7,502 nt of DNA from Sphingomonadaceae bacterium (GTDB lineage Bacteria; Pseudomonadota; Alphaproteobacteria; Sphingomonadales; Sphingomonadaceae), in assembly GCA_947451875.1 (NCBI GenBank), contig CANGBE010000066.1:1-7502 (forward strand), in the 5' to 3' direction. The stretch's first letter is position 1; every line of letters begins with the position of its first letter. Shown piece after piece: positions 5,731 to 7,502 of the stretch. Below the pieces are notes generated by a model. That model was given only the letters and a program-made list of their open reading frames with translations, made no database searches and was not told the DNA's origin. The translations under genes were made by a program, and so were the position numbers.

Positions 5731-6105
5731 TCATTCCCAATCCAGCGCGCCCTTTTTCCACGCATAGGCAAGGCCTACGAGCAGTTCAAAAAGGAAGCCC
5801 ATCATTGTCAGCCATCCGGTCCAGCCGGTTTCCTTCAGGCTCACCGCCCAGGGAAACAGGAACGCCGCCTCAAGATCGAAGACGATAAACAGAATGGCGA
5901 CGAGGTAGAACCGCACGTCAAACTGGCTGCGCGGATCTTCAAAAGCGGGGAAGCCGCACTCATACTCCGAGTTCTTGTCGGCGCTCGGATTGTGGGTTCC
6001 GGTCAGGTAGGAAAGCCCCATCGGCAGGAAAACCAGCGCCGTTGAAATCGCCAGCGCTACGCCGAGGAAGATCAGGATGGGCAGGTATTCAACAAGTTCT
6101 ACCAT
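5731..6105 (-). CDS. nuoA: NADH-quinone oxidoreductase subunit A (ND3 type membrane subunit)
   Basis: This is the first gene of the operon, encoding a small membrane subunit at the junction of the two arms of complex I. The 124 residues have three predicted helices (about 7-29, 65-87 and 97-116). Between helices 1 and 2 lies the conserved quinone-site loop with YECGFPAFED at 48-57, including Cys50, which corresponds to the switch cysteine of mitochondrial ND3. The FDLEAAFLFPWA motif (76-87) with acidic Asp77 and Glu79 is typical. An upstream in-frame ATG at 6135 would add ten residues (MRFRPACESP) and has an AAGG seven bases before it. I chose 6105 because the protein from there matches the family's usual N-terminus (MVELVEYLPIL) and it leaves a normal leader from the candidate promoter. 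The start is thus less certain than the gene. Confidence 0.96.
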   Translation of the reverse strand: MVELVEYLPILIFLGVALAISTALVFLPMGLSYLTGTHNPSADKNSEYECGFPAFEDPRSQFDVRFYLVAILFIVFDLEAAFLFPWAVSLKETGWTGWLTMMGFLFELLVGLAYAWKKGALDWE

Positions 6106-6153
6106 TGGGGACTCGCAAGCTGGGCGGAATCGCATCCGCTGACCTTGCTGCGC

Positions 6154-6182
6154 GCCCTAGTCCGCAGGGGCAGACCGCGCAA
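6154..6182 (-). promoter_or_regulatory. Candidate housekeeping promoter for the nuo operon
   Basis: In the 119-base gap before nuoA, the minus strand has TTGCGCG (6182-6176), 14 bases, then ACTAGGGC (6161-6154). This resembles the alphaproteobacterial (Caulobacter-type) housekeeping pattern TTGACGS, 10-14 bases, GCTANAWC, but the -10 half is weak. It would give a leader of about 40 bases to the nuoA ATG at 6105. No other clear promoter was found in the gap, so the operon could also be read partly from upstream. Confidence 0.3.
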
Positions 6183-6224
6183 GTGGGGTAAGCCCGTGAT
6201 TGCGCGCTTCTGCGCAGGTTTTGC

Positions 6225-7502
6225 CTATTTCTTAAGTTGCATCGCCAGCGCCCGGTCTGCTGCTTTGCCAAACGGCGGGCTCATACCCGACAATTTTATC
6301 AGATCGACGCCAGTCTGCCGATAGATTGCGCGCGCGTGGCTGAAGGTCCGGAAACCATCGATCCCATGATAACTGCCCATGCCCGAAGGTCCTACACCCC
6401 CGAATGGCAGGTCATCCATGGCATTGTGGAACAGGACGTCGTTTACAGTCACCCCGCCAGAAACAGTTCGGGAGAGAACTTTTTCCTCTTCGGCACTGTC
6501 TTTGCCGAAATAATACAGACCAAGCGGGCGGTCATGCGCGTTCACATAATCAATCGCCTCGTCGATCGTGTCATATGACATTACTGGCAGAATGGGACCG
6601 AATATCTCCTCCTGCATCACCCTCATACTATCATTCACATTGCGCAGGATGGTTAGTGGCATCTTGTTGCCGTTTGATGCAGCGAAATCCTCGCCCGCAG
6701 GATTTACCTCGATAAGTTCCGCCCCTTTGGCGCTTGCATCGTCAAGATATTCCTGAAGGCGATCACGATTTCGGGTATTCACCACTGAAGTGTAGTCATC
6801 GTTGTACAGCAGGGTGGGATACATCGCCGAGACGCCGGCGCGCAGGTTATCGATAACTTCGCCCTCCTGTTCGCGAGCTACAAGAAGGTAGTCGGGCGCC
6901 AAGCATATTTGGCCCGCGTTCATCATCTTGGCCATACCAATGCGCCGCCCCGCGAGCGCCTTGTCGGACGAGCGGCCCAAAATAGTCGGCGATTTTCCGC
7001 CCAACTCCAGCGTGACCGGAACCAAGTTTTCAGCCGCAGCGCGCATGATATGCTTACCAACACTGGTCGCCCCGGTGAAAATAAGGTGATCGAAGGGGAG
7101 GCTCGAAAAGCCGGTTCCCACCTCCACTCCGCCAGTAAAAACTGCCATTTCCTCTTCCGCAAAATACTGCGGCACCAGTTCGGCAAACAGGCTGGCGACC
7201 CGCTCGGTAAACTCTGAAGGCTTTATCATTGCCCGGTTCCCTGCAGCGAGAATTCCGGCCATCGGCACCATGACCATCCCAACGGGGAAGTTCCAAGGCG
7301 CGATGACCCCAACGACACCCTTCGGCTGGTAGGCAACCTTTGCCCTTCCACCAAACAGGCCGAAAGGAAACATCACCTTGCGCTTCTCGTCGCGAGTCCA
7401 GGATTCGAGATGGGCACGCGCGTGCTTGAGAGCCCCGACAGAGGTCATAACATCACTCATCAGTGTCTCGGTCGCGCTGCGATGACCAAAATCAGCAGAT
7501 AC
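6225..7502 (-). CDS. Aldehyde dehydrogenase, coniferyl aldehyde dehydrogenase-like, 3' part (5' end off the right edge)
   Basis: This is an NAD(P)-dependent aldehyde dehydrogenase. An internal Met lies at 7460, but the frame is open to the edge and the 14 codons before it (VSADFGHRSATETL) are family-like, so the gene begins outside the window. Some 50 residues are probably missing from a usual length near 475. Counting from the first codon at the edge, PWNFP carries Asn71, IKPSE Lys94 and FTGATSVG (142-149) the nucleotide-binding loop. LELGGKSP carries the general base Glu166, NAGQICLAPDY the nucleophile Cys200 and EEIFGP Glu299. The segment LPFGGVGPSGMGSYHG, followed by GFRTFSHARAI, fits the coniferyl aldehyde dehydrogenase group (CalB-like) within this superfamily, which oxidises aromatic and fatty aldehydes. 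The true substrate cannot be read from the sequence. It lies 119 bases upstream of nuoA on the same strand, and no functional link to complex I is evident. Confidence 0.93.
   Translation of the reverse strand, partial: VSADFGHRSATETLMSDVMTSVGALKHARAHLESWTRDEKRKVMFPFGLFGGRAKVAYQPKGVVGVIAPWNFPVGMVMVPMAGILAAGNRAMIKPSEFTERVASLFAELVPQYFAEEEMAVFTGGVEVGTGFSSLPFDHLIFTGATSVGKHIMRAAAENLVPVTLELGGKSPTILGRSSDKALAGRRIGMAKMMNAGQICLAPDYLLVAREQEGEVIDNLRAGVSAMYPTLLYNDDYTSVVNTRNRDRLQEYLDDASAKGAELIEVNPAGEDFAASNGNKMPLTILRNVNDSMRVMQEEIFGPILPVMSYDTIDEAIDYVNAHDRPLGLYYFGKDSAEEEKVLSRTVSGGVTVNDVLFHNAMDDLPFGGVGPSGMGSYHGIDGFRTFSHARAIYRQTGVDLIKLSGMSPPFGKAADRALAMQLKK

Noticed and set aside
6201..6216. Small hairpin just after the aldehyde dehydrogenase stop (5-base stem TGCGC/GCGCA, 6-base loop) as a terminator
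   Set aside because: The stem is short and no T-run follows on the minus strand, so it is not a convincing intrinsic terminator.
6225..7502. Functional link between the aldehyde dehydrogenase and the nuo operon
   Set aside because: They share only strand and neighbourhood. There is a 119-base gap with a possible separate promoter, and no known pathway ties this enzyme family to complex I beyond producing NADH.

Overview
The window reads almost entirely on the minus strand and holds the 5' two-thirds of a respiratory complex I (NADH:quinone oxidoreductase) operon, transcribed from right to left. The order is nuoA, nuoB, nuoC, nuoD, two accessory genes, nuoE, a 45-residue membrane ORF, nuoF and the start of nuoG, which runs off the left edge. 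To the right, upstream of nuoA on the same strand, is the 3' part of an aldehyde dehydrogenase gene of the coniferyl aldehyde dehydrogenase type, whose 5' end is off the right edge. Separate nuoC and nuoD, about 60% GC, and the protein sequences point to an alphaproteobacterium, most likely a sphingomonad (Sphingomonadales, perhaps Erythrobacteraceae). That assignment is inference from recall of family sequences, not from a search.

Layout: 6225-7502 aldehyde dehydrogenase (partial); 6106-6224 intergenic region with a weak promoter candidate; 5731-6105 nuoA; 5181-5726 nuoB; 4420-5184 nuoC with an unusual Pro/Ala/Lys tail; 3212-4423 nuoD; 2964-3215 an 83-residue two-helix membrane protein of unknown function; 2617-2967 an NTF2/SnoaL-like protein; 1946-2617 nuoE; 1812-1949 a 45-residue two-helix membrane ORF; 526-1812 nuoF; 1-526 nuoG (partial).

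NuoB, C and D, with the N2 cluster and the quinone site, form the connecting module. NuoE, F and G form the NADH-dehydrogenase module with FMN and the Fe-S chain, and NuoA is the first membrane subunit. All visible cofactor ligands are present, so the core enzyme looks functional. From nuoB to nuoG every junction is a 1- or 4-base stop/start overlap, and the three extra ORFs fit into this chain without breaking it.

The least explained parts are the three non-nuo ORFs. The 83-residue ORF has markedly lower GC (about 51% by hand count) and is flanked by a 17-base near-perfect direct repeat. One copy encodes the conserved end of NuoD, and the other gives the small protein the same Glu-Cys-Asp end. 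This looks like the scar of a gene inserted into a pre-existing nuoD/NTF2-like junction. No CRISPR array, tRNA, rRNA, transposase or phage gene was seen.
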